Shown: positions 7,751-15,153 of the stretch, in pieces
Position numbering within the stretch: the first letter of the stretch is position 1
Layout of the letters: each line of letters opens with the position of its first letter
NCBI GenBank assembly: GCA_903829015.1
Contig: CAIKOJ010000066.1
Location: forward strand, 1 to 40,376
Origin: an uncultured Bacteroidota bacterium
Lineage (GTDB): Bacteria > Bacteroidota > Bacteroidia > Chitinophagales > Chitinophagaceae
Direction of reading: 5' to 3'
Length of the DNA stretch: 40,376 bases
Translations under genes and position numbers: made by a program
The notes under the pieces: generated by a model
Seen by the model: the letters and a program-made list of their open reading frames with translations, nothing else
Databases searched by the model: none
What the model was told of the DNA's origin: nothing

Positions 7751-8737
7751 CTAAATTGAGTTAGCCACCCGCTGCAGCAGCAAAAGGTCTGCCAATGCTA
7801 TGGCCGTAGCAGCCTCTACCACAACCGGCACCCGGAGTGCTATGCAGAGGTCGTGCCTGCCTTTTACCGTAAACGGCGCAACGGTATTGGTGGCGTTGTT
7901 CCAGGTCTGTTGCTCCCGTGGCGTGCTGCTGGTGGGTTTTACCGCTACTCTGAAATTCAGTTCATTACCGTTGGTGATACCCCCATTGATGCCTCCGGCA
8001 TGGTTGGTTGCTGTGGTGCCGTTTTCGTCTGTAAAAGCATCATTGTGCTGGCTGCCTGTCAAGCCAGCCGCGGCAAATCCGCTCCCGAATTCAATGCCCT
8101 TTATTGCAGGTATCGAGAAAACAATATGGCTGATCACAGACTCTGCCGAGTTGAAAAACGGTTCACCCAAACCAACCGGCAGGCCATTGACTGCACAGCT
8201 TACAATACCACCTATACTATCATTATTCTCAATGGCTTTTTGTATGGCCGCTTCAATATCTGTTTGTCCGCCGGCCTCAGTTAATGTAGCATGCACTGAT
8301 ACACCCGAAAGTATTTTTTTCGCAACTACTCCGGCTGCCACCAAAGCCACCGTCAATCTGCCAGATGAATGACCGCCACCGCGGTGATCATTGAAACCGT
8401 TGAATTTCCGGGTAAGCACAAAGTCTGCATGGCCCGGGCGATGTGTGTCCTTTACTGCATCGTAGTCACCTGATCGTACATTGTTGTTTTCAAACACAAT
8501 GGTCAGCGGTGCACCTGTCGTTTTATTATTATAAACACCACTGACAAAAATCGGCAGGTCGTCTTCTTTACGTGGCGTTGTTCCGGCTGCACCGGCTTTC
8601 CTCCTGTCCATATCCGGCAAGAAATCCTCAACTGGCATATCTATCCCCGCAGGGCAACCATCAATGGTTACCCCTACCCATTTACCATGAGATTCCCCAA
8701 AAATACTAACCCTGAATATTTGCCCGAATGTGTTCAT
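7751..8737 (-). CDS. aroC: Chorismate synthase (short form)
   Basis: Catalyses the last shikimate step, EPSP to chorismate, using reduced FMN. Family landmarks are MNTFGQIFRVSIFGESHG at the N-terminus, DGCPAGI, DRRKAGAAGTTPRKEDD, DTHRPGHADF, the RGGGHSSGR loop, GLPVGLGEPFF, KGIEFGSGF, the NHAGGINGGITNG block, and the C-terminal VKGRHDLCIALRVPVVVEAATAIALAD. At 328 residues it is shorter than the usual ~350-390. The missing part is the segment between AKKIL and the DSIGGIV block, where most family members have an extra stretch including an NPFFCPD-like motif. The SSGR sequence also departs from the usual SARET. All core motifs are present, so it is probably active. It is the last of three clustered shikimate genes. 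Confidence 0.95.
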   Translation of the reverse strand: MNTFGQIFRVSIFGESHGKWVGVTIDGCPAGIDMPVEDFLPDMDRRKAGAAGTTPRKEDDLPIFVSGVYNNKTTGAPLTIVFENNNVRSGDYDAVKDTHRPGHADFVLTRKFNGFNDHRGGGHSSGRLTVALVAAGVVAKKILSGVSVHATLTEAGGQTDIEAAIQKAIENNDSIGGIVSCAVNGLPVGLGEPFFNSAESVISHIVFSIPAIKGIEFGSGFAAAGLTGSQHNDAFTDENGTTATNHAGGINGGITNGNELNFRVAVKPTSSTPREQQTWNNATNTVAPFTVKGRHDLCIALRVPVVVEAATAIALADLLLLQRVANSI

Positions 8738-8799
8738 TGATAATTGTTTCCTGGGTATTTAAAAATACTAAATGGTTTCAATAGTTTGAGATTTGTTCG

Positions 8800-10086
8800 C
8801 TAAGAATCCGCCGGCAGTGTTACTCTTCCGCCACATAATGCCAGATCTTTGAAAAAATCAGGGTACGATTTATTGATGCATGTAGGGTTGGTGATATCAA
8901 CCGGTCCGTTGGCACGTAAAGCTCCTATCGCCGCTGCCATGGCTATACGGTGGTCATTGTAAGAGTCTATTACGGTTCCCTGCAGCTTATATACGCCCTC
9001 TACATAAAGGGTATCTTCTTCTACCGAGAAGTGTACTCCGAAATACTGCAGCATTTCTGTTATACTTTCAACCCTGTTGCTTTCCTTGTAAAACAGTCTG
9101 TGTACCCCGCATATACTGCTCTCGCCCTCGCAGCAGGCTGCGAGTATTGCTAAAACTGGGAACAGGTCAGGGCAATCGGTGGCATCAAATTCAAAGGCAG
9201 TTAGTTTTGCATTGGTTACTGTGATGCCTTCACTATTTGTTACAACATTGGCACCTGCTGCATCCAGCACTTTCAGTATCGCCTTGTCTGCCTGCTTCGA
9301 TTCTGGGTTTAAGTTCTTAACCGTTACCGATCCGGCTATGGCTCCGGCAACAAGAAAATACGCGCCACTGCTCCAGTCTCCTTCGATATGGATTGCTAAT
9401 TCGTTTTTTTGTACAAACAAAGCCGGATCAACAATAAACTCACTGTAGTTGTTATTGATCACTTTTTTATCAGATTGTTCCAGCACCTCCAGTGTCATGT
9501 CTATGTACGGCTTGCTTTTCAGGCCGGCAACGGATATGGTTACTTTTTTGGTTGCGCAGTTACAAAGGGCGAACAACAAACCAGTCAGTAGCTGCGATCC
9601 GCCTTCTGCGTTCATTTTTATGTTAGCTGCCACCATTGGTCCCTTTATGGACACCGGCAGATATTTTTCGAATCCGGGCAGTTGCACACTTAGCTGAGGA
9701 AATACATTTGCGAAGCCTTCCATCGGGCGTTTCAGCAAGCTGCCGGAACCTGTCACTGTTGAAGGTTTTTCAGACAATGCTGCAATAGGCGTAAATAGCC
9801 GCGCCGCCAGCCCGCTTTCGCCGCAGTTGATGGTATGATGTATCGGGTTAACACCATTACTGAATAATTCTATTTTGGTGGCCGTTTGCGAAGTCACTAC
9901 TGCACCCAACTGCTGTATGATATCCAGTGCCGCTCGCTCATCATCCGACGAGCCAGGATTGTGAATCGTAGTCGAGCCCTTGTGTAGCAATGCCGCTGCA
10001 TATGCCCTTTGGGTATAGCTTTTCGATGACGGTGCGGTAAAAATTCCCGTTACAGCTCCGGGCTCAATTCTCGCTTTCATATGCAT
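8800..10086 (-). CDS. aroA: 3-phosphoshikimate 1-carboxyvinyltransferase (EPSP synthase)
   Basis: Transfers enolpyruvyl from PEP to shikimate 3-phosphate in the cytoplasm. At 428 residues it has the usual length. The N-terminal substrate loop is APSSKSYTQRA (about residues 19-29), with NCGESGLAARLFTP in the position of the usual GNAGTAMR loop, EGGSQLLTGLLFALC, the catalytic region DATDCPDLFPVLAILAA, LFYKESNRVESI, and the C-terminal DSYNDHRIAMAAAIGAL. Two close in-frame ATGs (10086 and 10080) are both plausible starts. The start overlaps the end of aroB by 23 nt, which suggests coupled translation, and aroC follows after 62 bp. The motifs deviate somewhat from enterobacterial AroA, as is common in Bacteroidota. 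Confidence 0.95.
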   Translation of the reverse strand: MHMKARIEPGAVTGIFTAPSSKSYTQRAYAAALLHKGSTTIHNPGSSDDERAALDIIQQLGAVVTSQTATKIELFSNGVNPIHHTINCGESGLAARLFTPIAALSEKPSTVTGSGSLLKRPMEGFANVFPQLSVQLPGFEKYLPVSIKGPMVAANIKMNAEGGSQLLTGLLFALCNCATKKVTISVAGLKSKPYIDMTLEVLEQSDKKVINNNYSEFIVDPALFVQKNELAIHIEGDWSSGAYFLVAGAIAGSVTVKNLNPESKQADKAILKVLDAAGANVVTNSEGITVTNAKLTAFEFDATDCPDLFPVLAILAACCEGESSICGVHRLFYKESNRVESITEMLQYFGVHFSVEEDTLYVEGVYKLQGTVIDSYNDHRIAMAAAIGALRANGPVDITNPTCINKSYPDFFKDLALCGGRVTLPADS

Positions 10087-11098
10087 TCAGTGCGTTTTCA
10101 ATAACCTCAAAAGGTAGCGAGTGAACAGTCGCTTTCCCGGGTTTGTCGAGGAGTATATAATCCATAAGTTGTTCGTTCCTTTTTTTGTCCATGCGCAGCA
10201 GCTCCATAGCCCGCTTGGGATCAAATTTGAATTTCACCGGCAGGTGGTAAAGGCTCAGCAGTCTTTTAATATCTTCGGTAATTGATTTTTCAAGACCGGT
10301 TACCGAAACAGATATCATCGACGCGATGATCATACCAATTCCAACCGCTTTGCCGTGCGGTATCTCATATAGTTGCTCTATGGCGTGCGCGGCAGTATGT
10401 CCGAAATTCAGTAGTTTTCTTACGCCTTTTTCGTGTTCATCTTCCATCACTGTTTTGTTCTTCCAGTCTACACATCTTTCAATCAGCATCGCCAGTGCAT
10501 CGCCGTCATTTTTATAAGTCGTTATGCTGTTTTTATGGAGTTCGTTGTACAGTGCCTCATCGAAAATGCAGGCGTACTTGATGATCTCTGCAAATCCATT
10601 GCTCCATTCATCGTCAGATAATGTACTCAGGAATGAGGTGTCATATAAAATAAAATCAGGCTGGTTAATGGTGCCGAGCATATTTTTATTAAAACCTAGG
10701 TTTACGCCGTTTTTACCTCCGGCTGCAGCATCCACCATCCCAAGCAGTGTAGTAGGCACAAAACCAAATGAAATGCCTCGCATATACACGGAAGCAAGAA
10801 ATCCGGTGATGTCTGTGATCACGCCTCCTCCTACGCCCACCAATATCGTTTTTCGGGTTGCCTCCAGGCTTACGAGTTCTTTGCTTAATCTTTCAATTGT
10901 GCTTATTTCCTTTGCGCCTTCCCCCGGGTTTACTAAAAGAGTTTTATGGTCTTTAAAAAGGGGTTTATAATACCTGAATATATTTTCATCGGTAATTAAA
11001 ATCACATGGTTCTTATCGAGTGTTTCCCATATTTGCTCAAAGGAACTTTGAAACATGTATTTTACCAGGCCCGAAGGAAACGTTAAGAGTTTGTCCAT
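10064..11098 (-). CDS. aroB: 3-dehydroquinate synthase
   Basis: Cyclises DAHP to 3-dehydroquinate with NAD and a divalent metal, the second shikimate step. Recognisable parts are the NAD-binding GVGGGVITDITGFLAS, YMRGISFGFVPTTLLGMVDAAAGGKNGVN, the metal ligand in GFAEIIKYA, and the two histidine motifs NFGHTAAHAIE and IPHGKAVGIGM. The ATG at 11098 gives a 344-residue protein of usual length. A TTG 18 nt upstream overlaps the promoter element and was not used. It is the first gene of an aroB-aroA-aroC cluster. The early gene aroG/F (DAHP synthase) and aroD/E/K are not in the window. Confidence 0.95.
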   Translation of the reverse strand: MDKLLTFPSGLVKYMFQSSFEQIWETLDKNHVILITDENIFRYYKPLFKDHKTLLVNPGEGAKEISTIERLSKELVSLEATRKTILVGVGGGVITDITGFLASVYMRGISFGFVPTTLLGMVDAAAGGKNGVNLGFNKNMLGTINQPDFILYDTSFLSTLSDDEWSNGFAEIIKYACIFDEALYNELHKNSITTYKNDGDALAMLIERCVDWKNKTVMEDEHEKGVRKLLNFGHTAAHAIEQLYEIPHGKAVGIGMIIASMISVSVTGLEKSITEDIKRLLSLYHLPVKFKFDPKRAMELLRMDKKRNEQLMDYILLDKPGKATVHSLPFEVIENALNAYESEN

Positions 11099-11113
11099 TC
11101 TATAATAAAAAGC

Positions 11114-11121
11114 CAAAATTA
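11114..11121 (-). promoter_or_regulatory. Bacteroidetes -7 element for the aro operon (TAATTTTG)
   Basis: On the minus strand TAATTTTG matches TAnnTTTG and lies about 15 nt before the aroB ATG. It faces away from the divergent element of the Kdo8N operon. Confidence 0.45.
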
Positions 11122-11206
11122 GTGTTTATCAATGGCAATAGCCCTGCATAATGCTTTATATGCTTCTAAAACTCATATGCGCTTATAAGGTTTGGGTTTA
11201 TTGATG

Positions 11207-11214
11207 TAATTTTG
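11207..11214 (+). promoter_or_regulatory. Bacteroidetes -7 element for the Kdo8N operon (TAATTTTG)
   Basis: TAATTTTG matches TAnnTTTG and lies 18 nt before the kdnA ATG, inside the 134-bp divergent gap between aroB and kdnA. No clear -33 partner is visible. Confidence 0.45.
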
Positions 11215-11232
11215 CAGTCTTAAAATCATAAT

Positions 11233-12438
11233 ATGCCGGGAACAGAATTATTCGGAAACGAAGAACGCAAGGAAATAAATGATGTGCTTGAAACGGGAAT
11301 GTTATTCCGTTATAACAATGAGCAGCAGCGCAATGGTATCTGGAAAGCCAGAGACTTTGAAGCTGAGGTAAGAAAAATAACCGGGGCAAAATATGCACAT
11401 GCTGTATCAAACGGTTCTGCGGCTATAGCTATAGCTCTGGCAGCGGCTGGTATAGGTGCAGGCGATGAGGTGATCTGCCCGCCATTTACGTTCATAGCCA
11501 GCGTTGAGGCTGTGCTTTGGGTGGGTGCAATTCCGGTTTTTGCTGAGATCGATGAAACATTGTGCCTGAGTGCAGAAGGTATCGAAAAGGCGATCACTCC
11601 TAAAACCAAGGGTGTTTGTCTGGTGCATATGTGTGGTGGCATGGCTGAGATGGACAGCATTATGAAAGTAGTGAACGATTACAATCTGATATTGGTTGAA
11701 GATGCCGGTCAGGCGTTTTCGGCTTCCTATAAAGGTACATCAGTTGGGCTTTTCGGTACTACGGGCAGCTATTCATTCGACTTTTTTAAGATTGCAACAG
11801 CAGGCGAGGGTGGTATTTTCGTAACCAATGATGAAGAGATTTACAAACTGGCTGATGCGTATTCTGATCATGGGCATAACCATGTGGGTAGTAACCGTGG
11901 CATGGAGCAGCACCCAGTACTAGGGTTTAACTACAGGATCAGCGAACTGCACGCTGCGGTGGCACTGGCGCAAACACGCAAAGTGCCTCAGATCAGGGAA
12001 GCCAACAGGAAAAACAAGCAACTACTGCAAGATATTCTTTCTCAAACTGAAGGTATTTCATTCGCTCATGTTGCCGACCCGGATGGCGATTCAGCAACAT
12101 TCCTGAATATGATGCTACCAGATACAGAAACGGCAAAACGCACAGTTGATGAAATGAACAAAGCAGGTGTAGGTGGTTTTAACTACTGGTATACAAACAT
12201 GTACCATTTTATAAATCAGTGGGATCATCTGAAAAATATGCAGACAGTGTCCAAGCTGCCTGCGGAAGCTTTTGGTATTCCACAGGATTATAATAATCTT
12301 CATTTACCAAAAACGCAGGAGGTAATAGGTCGTCTGGTGTCGTTCGTTATCCGCTGCACATGGACGGAGGACGAAATGAAAGCTCTTGCAGAAAAAATAG
12401 CTGCCTGCGCAAAAACAGCTATGATGGTGCCGGCCTAA
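11233..12438 (+). CDS. kdnA: 8-amino-Kdo aminotransferase, KdnA-like (DegT/DnrJ/EryC1/StrS family)
   Basis: A 401-residue PLP-dependent sugar aminotransferase. The PLP lysine is K186 in SFDFFKIATAGEGG, and the cofactor aspartate is D157 in VEDAGQAF. CPPFTFIASVEAVLW and FNYRISELHAAVALAQ are family motifs. In Shewanella, KdnA transfers an amino group to the aldehyde made by KdnB at C8 of Kdo, giving 8-amino-3,8-dideoxy-D-manno-octulosonate. I call it KdnA because it is immediately followed by a KdnB-like alcohol dehydrogenase and by kdsA and kdsB in one operon. On sequence alone many sugar aminotransferases of this family would fit. It is the first gene of the transcript; kdnB starts 38 bp after it ends. 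Confidence 0.8.
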   Translation: MPGTELFGNEERKEINDVLETGMLFRYNNEQQRNGIWKARDFEAEVRKITGAKYAHAVSNGSAAIAIALAAAGIGAGDEVICPPFTFIASVEAVLWVGAIPVFAEIDETLCLSAEGIEKAITPKTKGVCLVHMCGGMAEMDSIMKVVNDYNLILVEDAGQAFSASYKGTSVGLFGTTGSYSFDFFKIATAGEGGIFVTNDEEIYKLADAYSDHGHNHVGSNRGMEQHPVLGFNYRISELHAAVALAQTRKVPQIREANRKNKQLLQDILSQTEGISFAHVADPDGDSATFLNMMLPDTETAKRTVDEMNKAGVGGFNYWYTNMYHFINQWDHLKNMQTVSKLPAEAFGIPQDYNNLHLPKTQEVIGRLVSFVIRCTWTEDEMKALAEKIAACAKTAMMVPA

Positions 12439-12476
12439 TAAGGTTGCTTTGATTCTTTAACTGGTTAAAACTAGAA

Positions 12477-13556
12477 ATGCATAAAAATTTTAAGAACATA
12501 GATAAGGTGGTTTTTGGAAGGGGAAGCTTTTCTGAAATGGACGGCATACTGGCTGAAAAACGCAATGACAATGGCCGGTTCTTCCTGTTTGTGGTCGACA
12601 GCTACTTTAAAGGTAAAGACCTGGAAAGCAGGCTGCCTGTAAAGCCTGAAGATGTGGTTAAGTTCATTGATGTGGATCCGAGTGAACCTACAACTGAACT
12701 GATAGACAGCCTGAGGGACGAAGTACTGGCCGCAAAAGGATTGCCTTCGGGTGTAGTAGGTATTGGTGGCGGCAGCATCATGGATATTGCAAAAGCTGTA
12801 TCTCTGATGTTTACCAACGAAGGGTCTTCTACTCTGTATCAAGGGCTGAACCTGATCAAGAAGCCGGGTATTTATCATCTGGGTGTACCTACCATCTCCG
12901 GTACCGGTGCCGAAGTTTCTATGACCGCAGTACTCACCGGGCCAGTTAAAAAGCTGGGCCTGAAGTGCGACTGGACCGTATTCAATCAGGTGATACTTGA
13001 TCCTGAGTTGATAGCTTCTGTGCCAACTGACAAATGGTTGTATACCGGCATGGATACTTATATCCACTGCATAGAATCAGAAAACGGAATTCTCAACAAC
13101 GCCTACAGCCATGCTTTTGCTGAGCAGGCCGTGAAGCTGTGCCGCGAAATATATTTGGGCGACAAAGCGGGTCAAACTGCTGAGAACGATGATAAGTTAA
13201 TGGTAGCCTCGATGATGGGAGGTCTTAGTCTTACCTATTCTGAAGTTGGTGTTTGTCATGCACTATCATATGGGTTGTCTAAGATCCTTGGCGAAAAACA
13301 TTGTTATGCCAATTGCCTTGCCTTCCAGCATCTGGAGGATTATTACGGCGAGGGTGTTCGTGAATTAAAACAAATGCTGGTACAGCACAATGTGCAATTG
13401 CCACAGGGACTATCGAAAGGCTGGACTGACGAAACGATAACCGCAATGGCCGAGGTAGCCTATAACCTGCCGCATATGTGGAATCACGCCATTGGCACTG
13501 ACTGGAAAGAAAAGGTATCATTGGATACTATTAAAGAATTGTATAAAAGAATGTAA
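12477..13556 (+). CDS. kdnB: Iron-containing alcohol dehydrogenase, KdnB-like (Kdo 8-dehydrogenase)
   Basis: A 359-residue group III metal-dependent alcohol dehydrogenase. The nucleotide-binding GIGGGSIMD is at residues 95-103. The four expected metal ligands can be read as D193 and H197 (GMDTYIHCIE), H261 (GVCHALSYG) and H275 (GEKHCYANC). In Shewanella, KdnB oxidises the C8 hydroxyl of Kdo to an aldehyde, which KdnA then aminates. The assignment rests on the family plus the operon, with kdnA before it and kdsA 3 bp after it. Fe-ADHs also act on many small alcohols, but none of those uses would fit between an LPS aminotransferase and kdsA. Confidence 0.8.
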   Translation: MHKNFKNIDKVVFGRGSFSEMDGILAEKRNDNGRFFLFVVDSYFKGKDLESRLPVKPEDVVKFIDVDPSEPTTELIDSLRDEVLAAKGLPSGVVGIGGGSIMDIAKAVSLMFTNEGSSTLYQGLNLIKKPGIYHLGVPTISGTGAEVSMTAVLTGPVKKLGLKCDWTVFNQVILDPELIASVPTDKWLYTGMDTYIHCIESENGILNNAYSHAFAEQAVKLCREIYLGDKAGQTAENDDKLMVASMMGGLSLTYSEVGVCHALSYGLSKILGEKHCYANCLAFQHLEDYYGEGVRELKQMLVQHNVQLPQGLSKGWTDETITAMAEVAYNLPHMWNHAIGTDWKEKVSLDTIKELYKRM

Positions 13557-13559
13557 ACT

Positions 13560-14393
13560 GTGAGCGTAAAAAAAGTAAAAGTCGGAAATATAAATTGCGG
13601 AGCTGATGAGTTGTTCCTGATCTCGGGTCCATGCGTTATTGAGGATGAATCAATAATGATGAAGACAGCCGAGAAGCTGAAAGAAGTAAGTGAAAAGATG
13701 AACATTCCTATCATTTACAAGTCGTCTTTCCTGAAAGATAACCGCAGCAGCCTGAAGTACTATGACGGCCCGGGTTTGGATAAAGGCCTGAAGATACTGG
13801 CTAAGGTAAAGGAGCAGTTTGGCTTTACTTTGCTTACCGATATTCACTATCCCGATCATGCAGCACCTGTGGCTGAGGTTTGTGATGTACTCCAGATCCC
13901 TGCATACTTGTGTATGCAGTCAGGGTTGATGGTAGCTGCCGCCAAAACCGGGAAAGTGGTGAACATCAAGCATGGTCAGTTTTTGGCACCTGATAATATG
14001 AAGCACCCAGTGGCTAAATGCGAAGAGGCGGGCAATAGCAACATTATTCTTACTGAGCGTGGATACACAATGGGCTATAACGACCTTGTAGTAGATCCCC
14101 GTAGCTTCTTTCATCTGGCTAATATCGGTTATCCGGTAGTGTTTGATATTACACATGCTATTCGTAAGTATGGTATACCGAGTGCGGATGCAAAAGGCGG
14201 TGCGCGTGAATTTTTGCCTGTACTGAGCAGGGCAGGTGTAGCTGCAGGTGTGGATGGGATCTTTATAGAAACACATCCCGAACCTGAAAAAGCATTGTGT
14301 GATGCAGCCAGCCAGTTGAGCGTATATGCACTTGAGGAGTTTTTGAAACCACTGATAGAGCTTCATGCTATTGAGGTTAAGTATAGAGGTTAA
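13560..14393 (+). CDS. kdsA: 3-deoxy-8-phosphooctulonate (Kdo-8-P) synthase, metal-dependent type
   Basis: Condenses arabinose 5-phosphate with PEP to make Kdo-8-phosphate in the cytoplasm. The 277-residue protein has the family landmarks FLISGPCVIEDE, IIYKSSFLKDNRSS, TDIHYPDHAAPVAEVCDVLQIPAYLCMQSGLM, VNIKHGQFLAPDNM, ILTERGYTMGYNDLVVDPRSF, FDITHAIRKYG and GIFIETHPEPEKALCDAASQL. The cysteine at residue 25 (GPC) is the mark of the metal-dependent class, as in Aquifex; the E. coli metal-free class has Asn there. It begins with GTG, 3 nt after kdnB stops, so translation is probably coupled. The gap to the next gene is 64 bp and holds a separate promoter element. Confidence 0.95.
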   Translation: MSVKKVKVGNINCGADELFLISGPCVIEDESIMMKTAEKLKEVSEKMNIPIIYKSSFLKDNRSSLKYYDGPGLDKGLKILAKVKEQFGFTLLTDIHYPDHAAPVAEVCDVLQIPAYLCMQSGLMVAAAKTGKVVNIKHGQFLAPDNMKHPVAKCEEAGNSNIILTERGYTMGYNDLVVDPRSFFHLANIGYPVVFDITHAIRKYGIPSADAKGGAREFLPVLSRAGVAAGVDGIFIETHPEPEKALCDAASQLSVYALEEFLKPLIELHAIEVKYRG

Positions 14394-14431
14394 AAATATT
14401 TAAAAACTGTTGTTTGTACGTATAGTTTTTA

Positions 14432-14439
14432 TAACTTTG
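14432..14439 (+). promoter_or_regulatory. Bacteroidetes -7 element before the toxin-antitoxin pair (TAACTTTG)
   Basis: TAACTTTG matches TAnnTTTG, 18 nt before the antitoxin ATG. A TTTG at 14413-14416 could serve as the -33 box, though its 15-nt spacing is short of the usual ~20. It gives the module its own promoter inside the Kdo8N operon. Confidence 0.5.
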
Positions 14440-14457
14440 TCGTATAATTTAGAAGAG

Positions 14458-14715
14458 ATGGACGCAAAGATCACATTGAGCTTTAATGCCACTATTATAG
14501 ACAAGGCTAAGCACTATGCCGAAAGCCAGGGAATAAGCTTAAGCAGGCTTACGGAAATATTGTTACGTAAGGCTACCGCAGGTGGCTACCGCAATATAGA
14601 AGATATTCCGGTTGCAGATTGGGTGAGTACCGTTTCTGAAGGTGAGGCAGAGTACATAACCACACCTCGCAAAAGGAAAGATCTAAAAGACGAATACTTT
14701 AAAAGTAAAAAATGA
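14458..14715 (+). CDS. Ribbon-helix-helix type antitoxin (DUF6364-like)
   Basis: An 85-residue protein. Residues 3-45 fit a ribbon-helix-helix DNA-binding fold: the short strand AKITLSF, helix TIIDKAKHYAESQ, turn GIS and helix LSRLTEILLRKATA. The C-terminal tail is charged (RKRKDLKDEYFKSKK) and would be the toxin-binding part. AGAAGAG just before the ATG at 14458 is one of the few Shine-Dalgarno-like sites in the window. Its last four bases (ATGA) overlap the start of the PIN gene, as in type II toxin-antitoxin pairs. It would bind its own promoter region at 14432 and neutralise the PIN toxin. Confidence 0.8.
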   Translation: MDAKITLSFNATIIDKAKHYAESQGISLSRLTEILLRKATAGGYRNIEDIPVADWVSTVSEGEAEYITTPRKRKDLKDEYFKSKK

Positions 14716-15128
14716 GGTTTTTTCTAGACGCTAATATTCTGGTTTCGGTTCTGAATAAAGAATATCCGGTCTATATGTACACCTCAAGAATTTTGAGCAT
14801 GGCAGGTCAAAAGGACACTACGCTGGTGACTACCACTATTTGTCTTGCGATTGCTTATTATTTTGCAGAGAAGAAACACGGTAGTGACGGTGCTAAAAAA
14901 AGAATCAGCCAATTGATTGAGCACATAGATATTGCAGATTGTGGGAAGAGAGAAGCAATATCAACTGTGCAGAACAAAAAGATACATGATTTTGAAGATG
15001 GATTGCAATATTATGCCGCAGTTCATTCTAATTGTCAGGTTATAGTGAGTAATGATCTTGAAGATTTTTATTTTTCAGAAGTACAGGTGCTAGATCCTGA
15101 GCGATTTTTTAAAAAATACGTTCAATAA
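14712..15128 (+). CDS. PIN-domain toxin (VapC-like ribonuclease)
   Basis: A 138-residue PIN-domain protein. The first acidic residue is D6 in FFLDANILVSVL; D93, E95 and D96 lie in HDFEDGLQYYAA; and N114-D115 in VSNDLEDF complete the usual pocket. The mid-helix glutamate of many VapCs is not evident (ICLAIAYYF there), so activity is likely but not certain. PIN toxins cut RNA and are held off by the partner antitoxin, here the RHH gene that overlaps its start by 4 nt. The pair is more AT-rich than the sugar genes around it. It sits between kdsA and the transaldolase-CBS gene with only 25 bp to the latter, so it looks like an insertion into the operon. Confidence 0.8.
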   Translation: MRFFLDANILVSVLNKEYPVYMYTSRILSMAGQKDTTLVTTTICLAIAYYFAEKKHGSDGAKKRISQLIEHIDIADCGKREAISTVQNKKIHDFEDGLQYYAAVHSNCQVIVSNDLEDFYFSEVQVLDPERFFKKYVQ

Positions 15129-15153
15129 TAATTAAAGTATAAACAAGGTAACA

